Part shown: positions 35,628-44,874 of the stretch, piece after piece | How the letters are laid out: each line of letters starts with the position of its first letter | Position numbering within the stretch: position 1 is the stretch's first letter | Assembly (NCBI GenBank): GCA_016870895.1 | Contig: VGAA01000004.1 | Location: 1-61,426 of the forward strand | Length of the DNA stretch: 61,426 nucleotides | Reading direction: 5' to 3' | Source of the DNA: Actinomycetota bacterium | Lineage (GTDB): Bacteria > Actinomycetota > Actinomycetes > Nanopelagicales > Nanopelagicaceae | Notes under the pieces: generated by a model | Database searches by the model: none | Seen by the model: only the letters and a program-made list of their open reading frames with translations | What the model was told of the DNA's origin: nothing | Made by a program: the position numbers and the translations under genes

Positions 35628-36629
35628 ATGAGGTTATCTCTTCGGGCAGCTATGGCCTTTTTTGTGGCAGCTGGCATATTACTACCAATTGAAGCAAATG
35701 CTGCTCCATCCTTAATTGAGGTGCAAGGTCGAGTTAGAGATTTAGAAGAGCAAGCCACTACCGCAGCTGAAGGTGCCCAAGAGGCAAAGTATCAATTATC
35801 GAAATTAACTAAAGCATTAACTGCGGTGCAACAACAAGCAAGCCAACAGGGTGAATCAGTTAAGCAGATGAATAAAACTATTGGTGCTATAGCGGCTGAG
35901 CAGTATAAGGCCGGACCATTAAGTCAATCTCTTGAACTTTTATTTTCAACGGACCCACAACTTTATTTATCATCAGCGGGTGCGCTAGAAGCGATCACCA
36001 GAAAGAAGAGTGAGGACTTAAAGAAATTTTCAACTGCAACCCAAAGACTAAATGCAACTACCTATACCGTAAGCGATAAATTAGCGCTAGTAAAGGCGGC
36101 TGAAGCGAGATTTAAAAAGCAATTAGCAATTGCAAACTCAAAATTAGCGGAGGCTGAAAAACTTCTGGCTAAGTTAACCGCTGCCGAGCGCGAGCGGCTT
36201 GCTCGTTTAAATGAGGATCAAGAAAATGCCGATCAGCAAAATTCTCTAGCTGAAGGCGGAAAATACGCTGGCGTCTCTGGCAGGGCTGGTACCGCAATTA
36301 AATATGCTCTAGCTCAAATCGGAGATAAGTATGTGTTTGGTGCATCAGGGCTTACCTACTGGGATTGCTCTGGTCTAACTATGCGCGCCTTTAAAGCCGC
36401 TGGGGTTTCATTGCCGCACTCATCACGAGCGCAATACCGATACGGCAAAGCAATTCCAAGAAATCAATTACAAGCGGGGGACTTAGTATTTTTTGGTAAA
36501 CCAATCTCTCATGTGGCAATTTACTTAGGGCCCAATCGAATGTTGCACGCCCCTAGATCCGGCAGTCGAGTAAAGATTGCAACCATGGACATGGGAAGAA
36601 AACCTTACATCGGGGCTCGCCGTTTATAA
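35628..36629 (+). CDS. Secreted NlpC/P60 peptidoglycan hydrolase
   Basis: A 333-residue exported protein: signal peptide (about 1-26, ending EANAAPS), a long coiled coil (about 30-205) and a C-terminal NlpC/P60 domain with catalytic Cys near 247 (YWDCSGLTMRAF), His near 293 (ISHVAIYLGP) and a late LHAPRSG. It cleaves peptide stems of the cell wall, like RipA-type enzymes, and is next to pimB as Rv2190c is to Rv2188c. Confidence 0.92.
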   Translation: MRLSLRAAMAFFVAAGILLPIEANAAPSLIEVQGRVRDLEEQATTAAEGAQEAKYQLSKLTKALTAVQQQASQQGESVKQMNKTIGAIAAEQYKAGPLSQSLELLFSTDPQLYLSSAGALEAITRKKSEDLKKFSTATQRLNATTYTVSDKLALVKAAEARFKKQLAIANSKLAEAEKLLAKLTAAERERLARLNEDQENADQQNSLAEGGKYAGVSGRAGTAIKYALAQIGDKYVFGASGLTYWDCSGLTMRAFKAAGVSLPHSSRAQYRYGKAIPRNQLQAGDLVFFGKPISHVAIYLGPNRMLHAPRSGSRVKIATMDMGRKPYIGARRL

Positions 36630-36630
36630 C

Positions 36631-37767
36631 TTGGAAAAAGTCTTATTGGTTACAAATGATTTAGGACCAAGAGCTGGGGGAATTGAAACTTTTATTCTGG
36701 GCCTAATTGCCGGATTACCTAAAGATTCATTAATAGTTTATACATCTTCCCAACCGGGAGCGGCAGAGTTTGATAAGCAATTATTTGAAAACCATGGAGT
36801 TGAGGTAATTCGAGACCGCGCCAAAGTCTTACTGCCAACACCGCGGATTACTAGAAAAGCAGCCAAAATTTTAAAGCAATACCAAATAACTCGAGTATGG
36901 TTTGGGGCGGCAGCACCATTAGCGCTGATGTCAGGAAATTTAAGGGCTGCTGGCGCCAAACGTATCATCGCACTTACTCATGGGCATGAGTTGTGGTGGT
37001 CTCGTATTTTTATCCTTAGATCCTTGATGCAAAAAATAGTAAAACAGGTGGATTACTTAGGATATTTAGGAGAGTATACAAAGAGTATTTTAATAAAACT
37101 AGATAACAGCGAGGATAAATTTATTCAGATTGCCCCAGGAATAGACACTGAATATTTCTCCCCACGGCCTAAAAATCAGCATTTAATTCTTAAATATCGA
37201 CTTGATCAAAGAAGGGTCATTGTTTCAGTCGGACGATTGGTGCACCGTAAGGGGCAAGATCAGTTAATCCAGGCTCTGCCAAAGGTATTAGATAAATATC
37301 CAGATGCAGTTTTACTTTTTGTAGGTGATGGCCCGATAAAAAGCATGTTACAAAACTTAGCTAGACAATTAGGGGTCACAAACAATATTGCGTTTACGGG
37401 AAAAGTTTCACACCATGATTTACCAGACTACATAAGCCTAGGTGAAATATTTGCCATGCCAGTTAGAACACGATTTTTTGGTTTTGAGGTTGAGGGGCTA
37501 GGGATAGTTTACTTAGAGGCTAGCGCATGTGGTCTGCCGGTAATTGCTGGTAATTCAGGTGGCGCTCCAGATGCAGTCCTTAAGGGTGTCACTGGTCTAA
37601 TTGTTGATGGCACTAGCTCAGATGAGATTGCAGAAGCAATCTGTAAATTATTAGCGGATCCAATTCGAGCAAAGCACATGGGCCAGGCTGGTAGAGGATG
37701 GGTAATTGATAATTGGCAACTTTCAATTTGGTCAGATAAATTCAATAAATTATTATTCAAGAATTAA
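36631..37767 (+). CDS. pimB: PimB-type phosphatidylinositol alpha-mannosyltransferase (GT4)
   Basis: A GT-B glycosyltransferase of 378 residues adding a mannose from GDP-mannose to phosphatidylinositol mannoside. N-terminal LVTNDLGPRAGGIETF, middle SVGRLVHRKGQDQLI and the C-terminal EX7E signature EVEGLGIVYLEASACGLPV with GNSGGAPDAV all resemble PimB'. The start TTG at 36631, one base after the NlpC stop, gives the family N-terminus; the upstream in-frame ATG at 36577 lies inside the hydrolase gene. Confidence 0.85.
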   Translation: MEKVLLVTNDLGPRAGGIETFILGLIAGLPKDSLIVYTSSQPGAAEFDKQLFENHGVEVIRDRAKVLLPTPRITRKAAKILKQYQITRVWFGAAAPLALMSGNLRAAGAKRIIALTHGHELWWSRIFILRSLMQKIVKQVDYLGYLGEYTKSILIKLDNSEDKFIQIAPGIDTEYFSPRPKNQHLILKYRLDQRRVIVSVGRLVHRKGQDQLIQALPKVLDKYPDAVLLFVGDGPIKSMLQNLARQLGVTNNIAFTGKVSHHDLPDYISLGEIFAMPVRTRFFGFEVEGLGIVYLEASACGLPVIAGNSGGAPDAVLKGVTGLIVDGTSSDEIAEAICKLLADPIRAKHMGQAGRGWVIDNWQLSIWSDKFNKLLFKN

Positions 37768-37799
37768 TTTTTAAGATATGGCAATACTCACGGCTTGTG

Positions 37800-37825
37800 C
37801 TCGATTAGCTCTAGAGCTAATCGAG
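37800..37825. terminator. 26-base perfect palindrome between convergent genes
   Basis: CTCGATTAGCTCT is followed at once by its exact reverse complement. As RNA it forms a stem of about 11 pairs from either strand, between the 3' ends of pimB and fadD. It has no T-run, so it may be a bidirectional hairpin terminator of unusual form or a protein-binding site. Confidence 0.6.
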
Positions 37826-37836
37826 ATCGCTCGGTG

Positions 37837-39621
37837 TCAGGCGAAGAGTTCATCAATCTCGCGAGCAAACTGTTGCGAAACAACATGTCGTTTGACTGAT
37901 AATTTGGCAGTTAATTGACCCCCGGGAATGGTGAAATCAACTGGCAGAATAGTAAATTTTCTTATTGATTCAGCACGACTCACCGCCTTATTAGTTTCAT
38001 CAACTGCCGTCTGAATTACATCAATTAGGGTTGGATCCTTAGTTAGATCAGCAATGGATGCACTCTCCTTTTTATTTGCAACTACCCACGGTTTAATGGA
38101 ATCAGGGTCTAAGGTAATTAGAGCTGCGATAAATGGTTTGTTATCACCAACCACCATACATTGGCTAATCAGTGGGTGCGCGCGCAAGCGATCTTCGAGA
38201 ACAGCTGGTGCCACATTTTTACCACCTGCAGTAACAATCAATTCCTTCTTACGGCCGGTTATGGATAAGTAACCTTCTTCATCTAGCTGACCGAGGTCAC
38301 CAGATTTGAAGTAGCCATCGGAGGTAAATACCTCAGCGTTCGCTGCATCATTTTGCCAGTAACCATTCATCACAATCGGACCCTTAATTAAAATCTCACC
38401 ATCATCAGCAATCTTTATTGTGGTACCCGGAATGGGTTTACCAACTGAACCGACCTTGTGTGAATTGGTTAAATTCAAAGTTGCACCTGCAGTGGTTTCT
38501 GTTAAGCCATAACCCTCTAGAACTCTTACGCCAGCGCCACGGTAGAAATGGCCCAAACGATCACCAAGCGGAGCGCCACCTGATATCGCAGCCTCTACTC
38601 GGCCACCTAAGCCAGTTCGAATTTTTGAATAAACCAATTTATCAAATAGCGCGTGCTGAAATTTTAGGAGCGGCGATATTTTTTTGCTGTCCAGAGATTT
38701 ACTATAAGCAATTGCTACCTCTGCAGCTTTATGAAAAATTTTACCCTTGCCCGCTGCTTGTGCTTTGGCTTCAGCACCGTTGTAGATCTTTTCAAATATT
38801 CTAGGTACAGCTAAGACGAATGTTGGTTTAAATGAAGCAAGATCTGCTGGCAATTTTAAAAGATCACTGCAATGACCAAGATGTAGTCCGGCGGTAATAG
38901 AGCCGATCTGAACCATTCGACCAAAAACGTGGGCAACAGGTAGGAAAAGAAGCGTTGATCCACCTGATTTTAGAAAGAGATCACTGGCACCATTTACAAC
39001 ATTTCCACACTCAGAAAGAAAGTTTCCATGAGTAAGTTGTACACCCTTTGGCTTTCCAGTCGTACCAGATGTGTAAATAAGTGTCGCCAGAGTTTCTGGT
39101 TTCAAATCTGCCCTACGCTTATTAATCTCCTCCTCACTTATGTTTTTACCTTCGTGAGCCAAGGTGGCCAGAGCGTTATAGGTAATATTCCAAATATTCT
39201 TACAAGTTGCCGGCATAACTGGTTGGACTAACTCCGCTAATGCTGGCGTCTCTACAATTATGGCCACCGCCGCTGAGTCGGTGAGAATCCACTCAACCTG
39301 TTCAGCACTTGAGGTTTCATAAATTGGAACGGGAACTGCTCCGGCATACCAGATTGCAAAATCTAAAACTGTCCACTCATAACGAGTTTTTGCCATAATG
39401 GCAACACGGTCACCAAATTTAATGCCAGCGGCAATTAATCCTTTAGCAACAGATTTGATTTCCTCTTCATACTCTTTGGCAGTTACTGGCTGCCAGCCAT
39501 TGCCTAACGGACGGGATACCAAAATACGTTGTGGCTCCATAAGAGCTCGATCGGCAATTAGATTAGTTAGGTTGCCAGTAGTCGCAGGTGGAACTAATGC
39601 AGGAATGGTTATCTGATTCAT
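37837..39621 (-). CDS. Long-chain fatty-acid-CoA ligase (FadD15-like)
   Basis: A 594-residue AMP-forming acyl-CoA synthetase: P-loop LIYTSGTTGKPKGVQLTHGN, VLEGYGLTETTAG, and GDLGQLDEEGYLSITGRKKE, with a late C-terminal lysine segment GGQLTAKLSVKRH. It activates fatty acids for beta-oxidation or lipid synthesis. TAGCGT lies 6 bases before the ATG at 39621, which is preferred to the GTG two codons earlier. Its position matches Rv2187 (fadD15). Confidence 0.93.
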   Translation of the reverse strand: MNQITIPALVPPATTGNLTNLIADRALMEPQRILVSRPLGNGWQPVTAKEYEEEIKSVAKGLIAAGIKFGDRVAIMAKTRYEWTVLDFAIWYAGAVPVPIYETSSAEQVEWILTDSAAVAIIVETPALAELVQPVMPATCKNIWNITYNALATLAHEGKNISEEEINKRRADLKPETLATLIYTSGTTGKPKGVQLTHGNFLSECGNVVNGASDLFLKSGGSTLLFLPVAHVFGRMVQIGSITAGLHLGHCSDLLKLPADLASFKPTFVLAVPRIFEKIYNGAEAKAQAAGKGKIFHKAAEVAIAYSKSLDSKKISPLLKFQHALFDKLVYSKIRTGLGGRVEAAISGGAPLGDRLGHFYRGAGVRVLEGYGLTETTAGATLNLTNSHKVGSVGKPIPGTTIKIADDGEILIKGPIVMNGYWQNDAANAEVFTSDGYFKSGDLGQLDEEGYLSITGRKKELIVTAGGKNVAPAVLEDRLRAHPLISQCMVVGDNKPFIAALITLDPDSIKPWVVANKKESASIADLTKDPTLIDVIQTAVDETNKAVSRAESIRKFTILPVDFTIPGGQLTAKLSVKRHVVSQQFAREIDELFA

Positions 39622-39707
39622 GACCACACGCTACTGGCAGGGGGGCGTGTTTTGCTATACCCCAACCCAACTTTTTACTGGTGCTTAGTCAGGGTGTTAC
39701 TTCAGGG

Positions 39708-39713
39708 TAACCT
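39708..39713 (+). promoter_or_regulatory. Leaderless -10 of the SRPBCC gene
   Basis: TAACCT followed by 6 bases and the ATG at 39720. The divergent fadD -10 (TAGCGT) lies at 39628-39633, so both genes share one 98-base promoter region. Confidence 0.55.
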
Positions 39714-39719
39714 TAAGCT

Positions 39720-40154
39720 ATGTCTAATCCAACTACTTCAACCGTTTCGATATCTGCTCCTGCCGATGAGGTAAGAGCGGTGTTATTTGATATCGCAAAT
39801 TATCCAAACTGGTCGAGCTCATTTAAATCTGCAACAGTTTTGGCAAGTGATGCTGATGGTAGGGCCACTCAGGTAAAACTCAGCGTCGATGCCGGCGCGC
39901 TCAAGGACAAACCGACATTAAATTACGATTGGTCAGGCTATCCAGATCGAGTTGATTTCTCATTAGAGGATGCTGATTTGTTAACTGAAATGAGCGGGGC
40001 TTACATTGTTAAAGATAATGGCGATGAAACTGAGGTTACTTTTGAAATGACTGTAGCACTTTCAATGCCAGTGCCGGAGATAATGCGCACCAAGGCCGAA
40101 AAAGCAACCATTGATCTGGCTTTAAAGCAGTTGAAGGAAAAACTGGAAAATTAA
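39720..40154 (+). CDS. SRPBCC (START-like) family protein
   Basis: A 144-residue helix-grip protein like Rv2185c: VSISAPADEVRAVLFDIANYPNWSS is the typical lipid-binding N-terminus, with VTFEMTVALSMPVPEI later. It probably binds a hydrophobic ligand; the neighbours are lipid genes. The next gene starts one base after its stop. Confidence 0.85.
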   Translation: MSNPTTSTVSISAPADEVRAVLFDIANYPNWSSSFKSATVLASDADGRATQVKLSVDAGALKDKPTLNYDWSGYPDRVDFSLEDADLLTEMSGAYIVKDNGDETEVTFEMTVALSMPVPEIMRTKAEKATIDLALKQLKEKLEN

Positions 40155-40155
40155 T

Positions 40156-41121
40156 TTGAGCAATCAAATTCCCAACTCTGCTTTAACAATCGGTATTGAT
40201 ATTGGTGGCACCAAAGTTTTAGGTGGTGTAGTCGATAGTTTAGGGCAAATATTATCAACTGCCAGAAGAGATACTCCAAAATCAGGTGGCGATGAACTTT
40301 ACTTACAGATATCTGAAGTCATTAGTGAGCTATTAAATAACCATAAGGTTGCAGGCATTGGAGTCAGTTGCGCAGGAATAATTTCATCAGATCGAAGAAC
40401 TGTTATTTCTGCACCCAATATTTCAAATTGGAAGGCGGTAAGTTTAGGCGATCGGCTTGAAAAAGAGTTTTCACTTCCAATAGTTATTGAAAATGATGCT
40501 AATGCGGCCATGTGGGCTGAATATAAATTTGGAGCTGCCAAAGATTTTAATCCGGTGATGTTTTTTATTATTGGAACTGGTATGGGCGGTGGCTTTGTGG
40601 TCGATGGCAAGCTATATCGAGGCGCTTTTGGGATTGGTGCTGAGTTTGGTCATATGAAGATTCAAAGCGGTGGCATTTTATGTGGCTGTGGCGCAAAGGG
40701 TTGTATTGAGCAGTATGCATCTGGGAGTGCACTAATGAGATATGCCAAAGAGGGAATTGCGGTCGATGCAAATACAGGCCAAGATTTATTAAACTTTGGA
40801 GATGGCACACTTAATGGCTTAACTGGCACAGTGCTGACTAAAGCTGCGCAAGCCAATAATAAGATTGCAATTTCTGCTTTTAATACCTGTGCAGATTGGC
40901 TTGGCAGTGCGATTGCTTCATACACGCTCTTGCTAGATCCAGAGGCAATAATTATTGGTGGCGGAGTAGTGGATGCTGGTGAACTTTTCTTAAGACCAGT
41001 TAGGGAGGCAATGGCAAAATACATGCCATTTGCCGATACCCACCCCTCACCAAAAATAATTGCAGCCAAATTTGGTAACAACGCTGGTTTAGTAGGAGCT
41101 GCAGTGCTAGTTAGAGGCTAG
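40156..41121 (+). CDS. ROK-family sugar kinase (glucokinase-like)
   Basis: A 321-residue ROK protein: phosphate motif IGIDIGGTKVLGGV, catalytic Asp in ENDANAAMWAE, GTGMGGGFVVDG and the zinc motif CGCGAKGCIEQYASG. Phosphorylates glucose or a related hexose; no N-terminal DNA-binding domain, so it is an enzyme rather than a repressor. The start is TTG. It overlaps the convergent lipase gene by 11 bases. Confidence 0.87.
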   Translation: MSNQIPNSALTIGIDIGGTKVLGGVVDSLGQILSTARRDTPKSGGDELYLQISEVISELLNNHKVAGIGVSCAGIISSDRRTVISAPNISNWKAVSLGDRLEKEFSLPIVIENDANAAMWAEYKFGAAKDFNPVMFFIIGTGMGGGFVVDGKLYRGAFGIGAEFGHMKIQSGGILCGCGAKGCIEQYASGSALMRYAKEGIAVDANTGQDLLNFGDGTLNGLTGTVLTKAAQANNKIAISAFNTCADWLGSAIASYTLLLDPEAIIIGGGVVDAGELFLRPVREAMAKYMPFADTHPSPKIIAAKFGNNAGLVGAAVLVRG

Positions 41122-42220
41122 CGCCATCATCAAACTCATCATTGGCTCTGGCGGTTCGCCAAATTATTGTGGCTACTGAGGCGATAAATCCAAGCACTGC
41201 TGGCCAGGGACCATATATTTTAAAATCCAAAAATAAGTATGAGATTAAATAGAGAAAACTCGCCCCCAATAATGCGATAGTTATGCGTTGAGTATTGTCT
41301 AGATCAATAGCTTTTGGGTTAGGAGCGGTGAATTTCTCACTAATCTCAACTTGATCCAACTGATCTAAATAGGTAGTTGGCGAGGATTGATCTAGGGATA
41401 GACCTGAAACTATTGAATCAAATTCAGCATCTACTAAGTCGCGCTCATTAAAATCAGTACCTCGCTTTAAGCCACCAGATAAGACATCTTCAATAAATAA
41501 ATTACTTTCGATACTTAACTGCTCGGCATCATAATCTAGCGGGACATTATGAAATGATTTTTCAAAGATAACCTCTCGAATATCAACTGAAAAGACATTA
41601 TCGATAATTGTAGTGGAGTTTTCTGGATCAACTGCATGATCATTAATTGAGTAAGCAACCATTAAGGGTAGATCTATTAAGTAAAGATCTTTTTCTACTA
41701 GCTTCCAAAATTTGCGAAGTGAATCTAGGGCTTTTAGTGGAATTCGGCCGTAGCTATGTTTTGGTGGATTTGGTTTAGCAATATCTGTTGGACCTTTTTT
41801 AACTGATGGGATGAAGTATTTAAGAACTGGTGTAAATTTAAGAATAAATCGGCGATCATGAATTGCAGGATTAAGTATTATCAAGCCCTCTACTTCAGCA
41901 CCTCGAATTTGGCATAACCTAAGTGCTAAGGCTGCGCCCATTGAAAATCCAGCGATAAATACACGATCACATTTTTCTTGCAGATCTAAATAACTTTTTT
42001 CAACCTCAGCAAACCAATCTTGCCAGGTGGTTTCATTTAACTCTTCCCAACTGCTGCCATGGCCTGGCAAACAAGGAGCATTAATTGTGTAACCAGATTT
42101 ATTTAAAAATTCCGCCCATGGCCTGATAGTTACCGGAGAGCCAGTGAAACCATGAATTACCAAAACTCCGATTTTTCCACCAGAGAGGGTAAAACCGGCT
42201 GAGTCGGGAATTGAATTCAC
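41111..42220 (-). CDS. Alpha/beta hydrolase (carboxylesterase-like) with a two-helix membrane tail
   Basis: Residues 1-245 are a lipase/esterase: VLVIHGFTGSP oxyanion loop, nucleophile in IAGFSMGAALAL, Asp in YSINDHAVD and His in KSFHNVPLDYD. After an acidic linker, residues about 308-360 hold two membrane helices (ITIALLGASFLYLISYLF and WPAVLGFIASVATIIW). The esterase would face the cytoplasm beside the membrane. GTG start, CACCAT 6 bases upstream. Confidence 0.83.
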   Translation of the reverse strand: MNSIPDSAGFTLSGGKIGVLVIHGFTGSPVTIRPWAEFLNKSGYTINAPCLPGHGSSWEELNETTWQDWFAEVEKSYLDLQEKCDRVFIAGFSMGAALALRLCQIRGAEVEGLIILNPAIHDRRFILKFTPVLKYFIPSVKKGPTDIAKPNPPKHSYGRIPLKALDSLRKFWKLVEKDLYLIDLPLMVAYSINDHAVDPENSTTIIDNVFSVDIREVIFEKSFHNVPLDYDAEQLSIESNLFIEDVLSGGLKRGTDFNERDLVDAEFDSIVSGLSLDQSSPTTYLDQLDQVEISEKFTAPNPKAIDLDNTQRITIALLGASFLYLISYLFLDFKIYGPWPAVLGFIASVATIIWRTARANDEFDDGASL

Positions 42221-42264
42221 GCTCAGATGGTGTCATAGATTGGCTTAGCCACTAAATTAGCCCT

Positions 42265-42975
42265 GTGCCATACAAGATATTGAAATCATTCCTGATCCCG
42301 CTTTTGATGTTTATCTTTCGACCTAAGGTCTCAGGCCTTAGATATGTGCCAAGTAATGGCCCAGTAATTATTGCCTCTAACCACCTGTCATTTAGCGATT
42401 CAATCTTTATGCCTTTGGTCGTCTCTCGTAAGGTCACATTTTTGGCCAAGAGTGAGTACTTCACCTCACCTGGATTAAAAGGATTTATTAAAAAACTTAC
42501 CTTCATAGCTTTAGGCCAGGTGCCAATTGATCGCTCTGGTGGAAAACGCAGTGAGGCCGCACTGTTAACTGGCTTACGCTTATTAAAAGAAAATCACTGC
42601 CTAGGTATATACCCAGAGGGAACTAGATCTCCTGATGGCCGGCTGTATAAGGGCAGGACTGGAATTGCTCGAATGGCGATTGAGTCGGGCGCACCTGTGG
42701 TGCCGGTTGCTATGTATAACACCGCCCAGATTCAACCAACTGGTCAGATTGTGCCTAAGGTAAGAAGAGTTGAGATGGTCTTTGGTGAGCCAATGTATTT
42801 CACCGGGGATTCATCTGATTTAGATGTATTAAGAGAAGCTACAAATAAATTAATGGAGAAAATTGCTGAACTTTCAGGTCAAGAGTATGTACCAAATATG
42901 TACGCCTCAGAGGCCAAGGATGCAATTAAGAAAAGTCGAGAAGATGATGATCAAATAGAAATTGATGAGGAGTAA
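42265..42975 (+). CDS. 1-acyl-sn-glycerol-3-phosphate acyltransferase (PlsC family)
   Basis: A 236-residue membrane-associated acyltransferase with the NHX4D motif ASNHLSFSDSIFMP, PIDRSGG, and IYPEGTRSPDGRL. It acylates lysophosphatidate or a related acceptor in phospholipid or PIM synthesis; Rv2182c sits in the same neighbourhood. The start is GTG, with TAAATT 6 bases upstream. It ends one base before the convergent nuclease gene. Confidence 0.9.
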   Translation: MPYKILKSFLIPLLMFIFRPKVSGLRYVPSNGPVIIASNHLSFSDSIFMPLVVSRKVTFLAKSEYFTSPGLKGFIKKLTFIALGQVPIDRSGGKRSEAALLTGLRLLKENHCLGIYPEGTRSPDGRLYKGRTGIARMAIESGAPVVPVAMYNTAQIQPTGQIVPKVRRVEMVFGEPMYFTGDSSDLDVLREATNKLMEKIAELSGQEYVPNMYASEAKDAIKKSREDDDQIEIDEE

Positions 42976-43692
42976 TTACTCAGCTCCAATAAACTCTTTT
43001 CTTGCGCTTAAATAATTACAAAGATCACAATTATCTTTAGAGCTTGGCATCACACCACTTACAACTGTAATAAAATCAGTTAACCTACTTTGCAGCGCTT
43101 GCGGATTTCGCTCAATTGGTCGCCAAGTATGTTTTAGCTTTATTCCAAATCCCTTACTTACATCACCAGCTGGTTCAAGCAGTGACCAAACTAGTAATCC
43201 CATCAATGACACCTTTTTTGCCTCACCGGTGGCTGGATGTTCTAGTGCAAAGGCATACGCCTCTAATTGCGGTTGATATAGATCAGTCTTATCTGAATCC
43301 TTTGCTTGAAACTTACAATCAATAATGCCAAAGGTGCCATCGGCAAACTCAATCAGCAAATCATATTTTCCCCGAATGGCATACTTTGTTTTATTGCCAT
43401 TTACATCTATGAGCGAAGACTTTACCCAGCCACCTAAATCTGCCACCTTGCCAGCAGGTAAAACTGGTGCAATATCTGCTGTACTTTTACCGGCAAAGTA
43501 GTTCTCTTGCATATTTGCCAAATCGCCCACAAGTGGCATAAAACCTGGCGTGCGTAAACCATGGTTGTAATTCAGCCATAGGCAGCGATGACAACTTCCC
43601 CAAGAAAAAGTTAAATCTGACGGGGAGATAAATTCCCTGGCATTTCCAACTGCATTTGATGAGGCCATAACAACTCTTTTCTGCGCAAGCAC
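42976..43692 (-). CDS. RecB/Cas4-like PD-(D/E)XK nuclease with four cysteines
   Basis: Numbered from the GTG at 43692. Cys34-x2-Cys37 follows an ISPSDLTFSW helix like that of RecB-family nucleases. Asp111 (GKYDLLIEF), Asp125-x-Lys127 (IIDCKF) and QLEAY (QxxxY) form the PD-(D/E)XK core. Cys222-x2-Cys225 lies near the end. AddB and Cas4 clamp a [4Fe-4S] cluster with one N-terminal and three C-terminal cysteines, so the 2+2 pattern is different. No cas or add genes are nearby; probably a DNA-repair exonuclease. An ATG at 43668 is an alternative start. Confidence 0.78.
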   Translation of the reverse strand: MLAQKRVVMASSNAVGNAREFISPSDLTFSWGSCHRCLWLNYNHGLRTPGFMPLVGDLANMQENYFAGKSTADIAPVLPAGKVADLGGWVKSSLIDVNGNKTKYAIRGKYDLLIEFADGTFGIIDCKFQAKDSDKTDLYQPQLEAYAFALEHPATGEAKKVSLMGLLVWSLLEPAGDVSKGFGIKLKHTWRPIERNPQALQSRLTDFITVVSGVMPSSKDNCDLCNYLSARKEFIGAE

Positions 43693-43789
43693 TCTCAGGC
43701 CCGCCCTAATTTTTATTTACTTGATAAAGCGTAAGTCTGCCTGCTAGGTATGACATTTTGGTCAAACGCCACGAGAATTTAAGTCCAAT

Positions 43790-44446
43790 CTAGCTAGCAA
43801 AGAGCGCAGATAAGATGGTGAATATACCCAGAGCAATCATTACTACACCGCCAGTTAAGCGCATAAAGATCAACCTTTTTACATCACCAGCGAGCCATTG
43901 GCGAATTGTGCCGGCTAGTAACCCATAGCTGCCATCTGAGATGAGTGCGATTAAGGCAAAGATAGCGCCAAGTAAAAGTAATTGAGCGGTGACATTATTT
44001 TTTTCTTGGTCGATAAATTGGGGCAAGATCGCAGCAAAGAAAACAACTGATTTTGGATTCAACACCCCTACCCAAAAACCGTTTCGAACTGAGGTAAAAA
44101 AGGATGGCTTGCCACCAACAGTTTTTTGCATATCGGCAGCATCTACCTTGCTCGCTGCAATTGCTGCATATCCTAGATAAATCAGATAGGCACCTCCGGC
44201 CCATTGAATACCGTTATATAAAATCTCTGATCGTTGTAAGATAGGTCCAATGCCAAGTGCGACCAAGACCGAAACTAAAAACATGCCAGCGGCGTTACCA
44301 ATAACAGTGGCTATTGCGGCTACTCGACCCCAAGAAATTGCTCTTGCAATTGTGAAAAGCACTGAAGGGCCAGGGGCCAAAATGATCAATATCGTGGCAA
44401 TTAAATACTCCCAGATTCTGCTAGGAATTGGGATTTGAGTAAGCAC
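43790..44446 (-). CDS. LysE/RhtB-family amino-acid exporter
   Basis: A 218-residue protein with about six membrane helices and the family start ILAPGPSVLFTIARAISWGR; GFWVGVLNPKSVVFFAAILPQF is also typical. Exports amino acids or derivatives; substrate unknown. GTG start with TAGAAT 6 bases upstream. Confidence 0.9.
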   Translation of the reverse strand: MLTQIPIPSRIWEYLIATILIILAPGPSVLFTIARAISWGRVAAIATVIGNAAGMFLVSVLVALGIGPILQRSEILYNGIQWAGGAYLIYLGYAAIAASKVDAADMQKTVGGKPSFFTSVRNGFWVGVLNPKSVVFFAAILPQFIDQEKNNVTAQLLLLGAIFALIALISDGSYGLLAGTIRQWLAGDVKRLIFMRLTGGVVMIALGIFTILSALFAS

Positions 44447-44496
44447 ACAATAATTCTACGGTAACCTGATAATCTACTTAGGATTTAAATCAATTA

Positions 44497-44811
44497 TTAG
44501 TCATTATGTTGCGTGCAAATCTGCTCACCATTTGGCCCAATAGTTAAATGGTGGCAGGCAATTCCTAACTTATCAAAAGCTTTATCGCCAAAGTGTGATC
44601 GATAGGCAAGGGCTAGCAATACTCTTACATTCACCTCAGGGGAGGATTTAATTGAGAATGCATGCGCGGTGCGCGAAACCGTATTCTCAACAACCTTCTC
44701 GGTATGAGAAGTTGCCTTTGCAATTGCTGCATTAGTCATGCCCTCACATAGATGTTCACATACTAAGTGTTCAAAGGGCATTAATTCTCTGAGCAAAATA
44801 TTAAGTTCCAA
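44497..44811 (-). CDS. Orphan LuxR-type DNA-binding protein
   Basis: A 104-residue protein made almost only of a LuxR helix-turn-helix: LMPFEHLVCEHLCEGMTN, AAIAKATSHTEKVVENTVSR (recognition helix) and VNVRVLLALAYR. No receiver domain. The tail has Cys and His residues (IACHHLTIGPNGEQICTQH). TTG start with GGAG 7 bases upstream. It is divergent from the enoyl-CoA hydratase gene across a palindrome, so it may regulate it. Confidence 0.78.
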   Translation of the reverse strand: MELNILLRELMPFEHLVCEHLCEGMTNAAIAKATSHTEKVVENTVSRTAHAFSIKSSPEVNVRVLLALAYRSHFGDKAFDKLGIACHHLTIGPNGEQICTQHND

Positions 44812-44874
44812 TAAGGCTCTCCATTTTCATCTCTAATTGTGCTCCTTTCATGTGGCATAACTCAACTAATGTGA

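Noticed and set aside
42976-43692. Cas4 of a CRISPR system
   Set aside because: No repeats, cas1 or cas2 nearby and the cysteine layout differs from Cas4.
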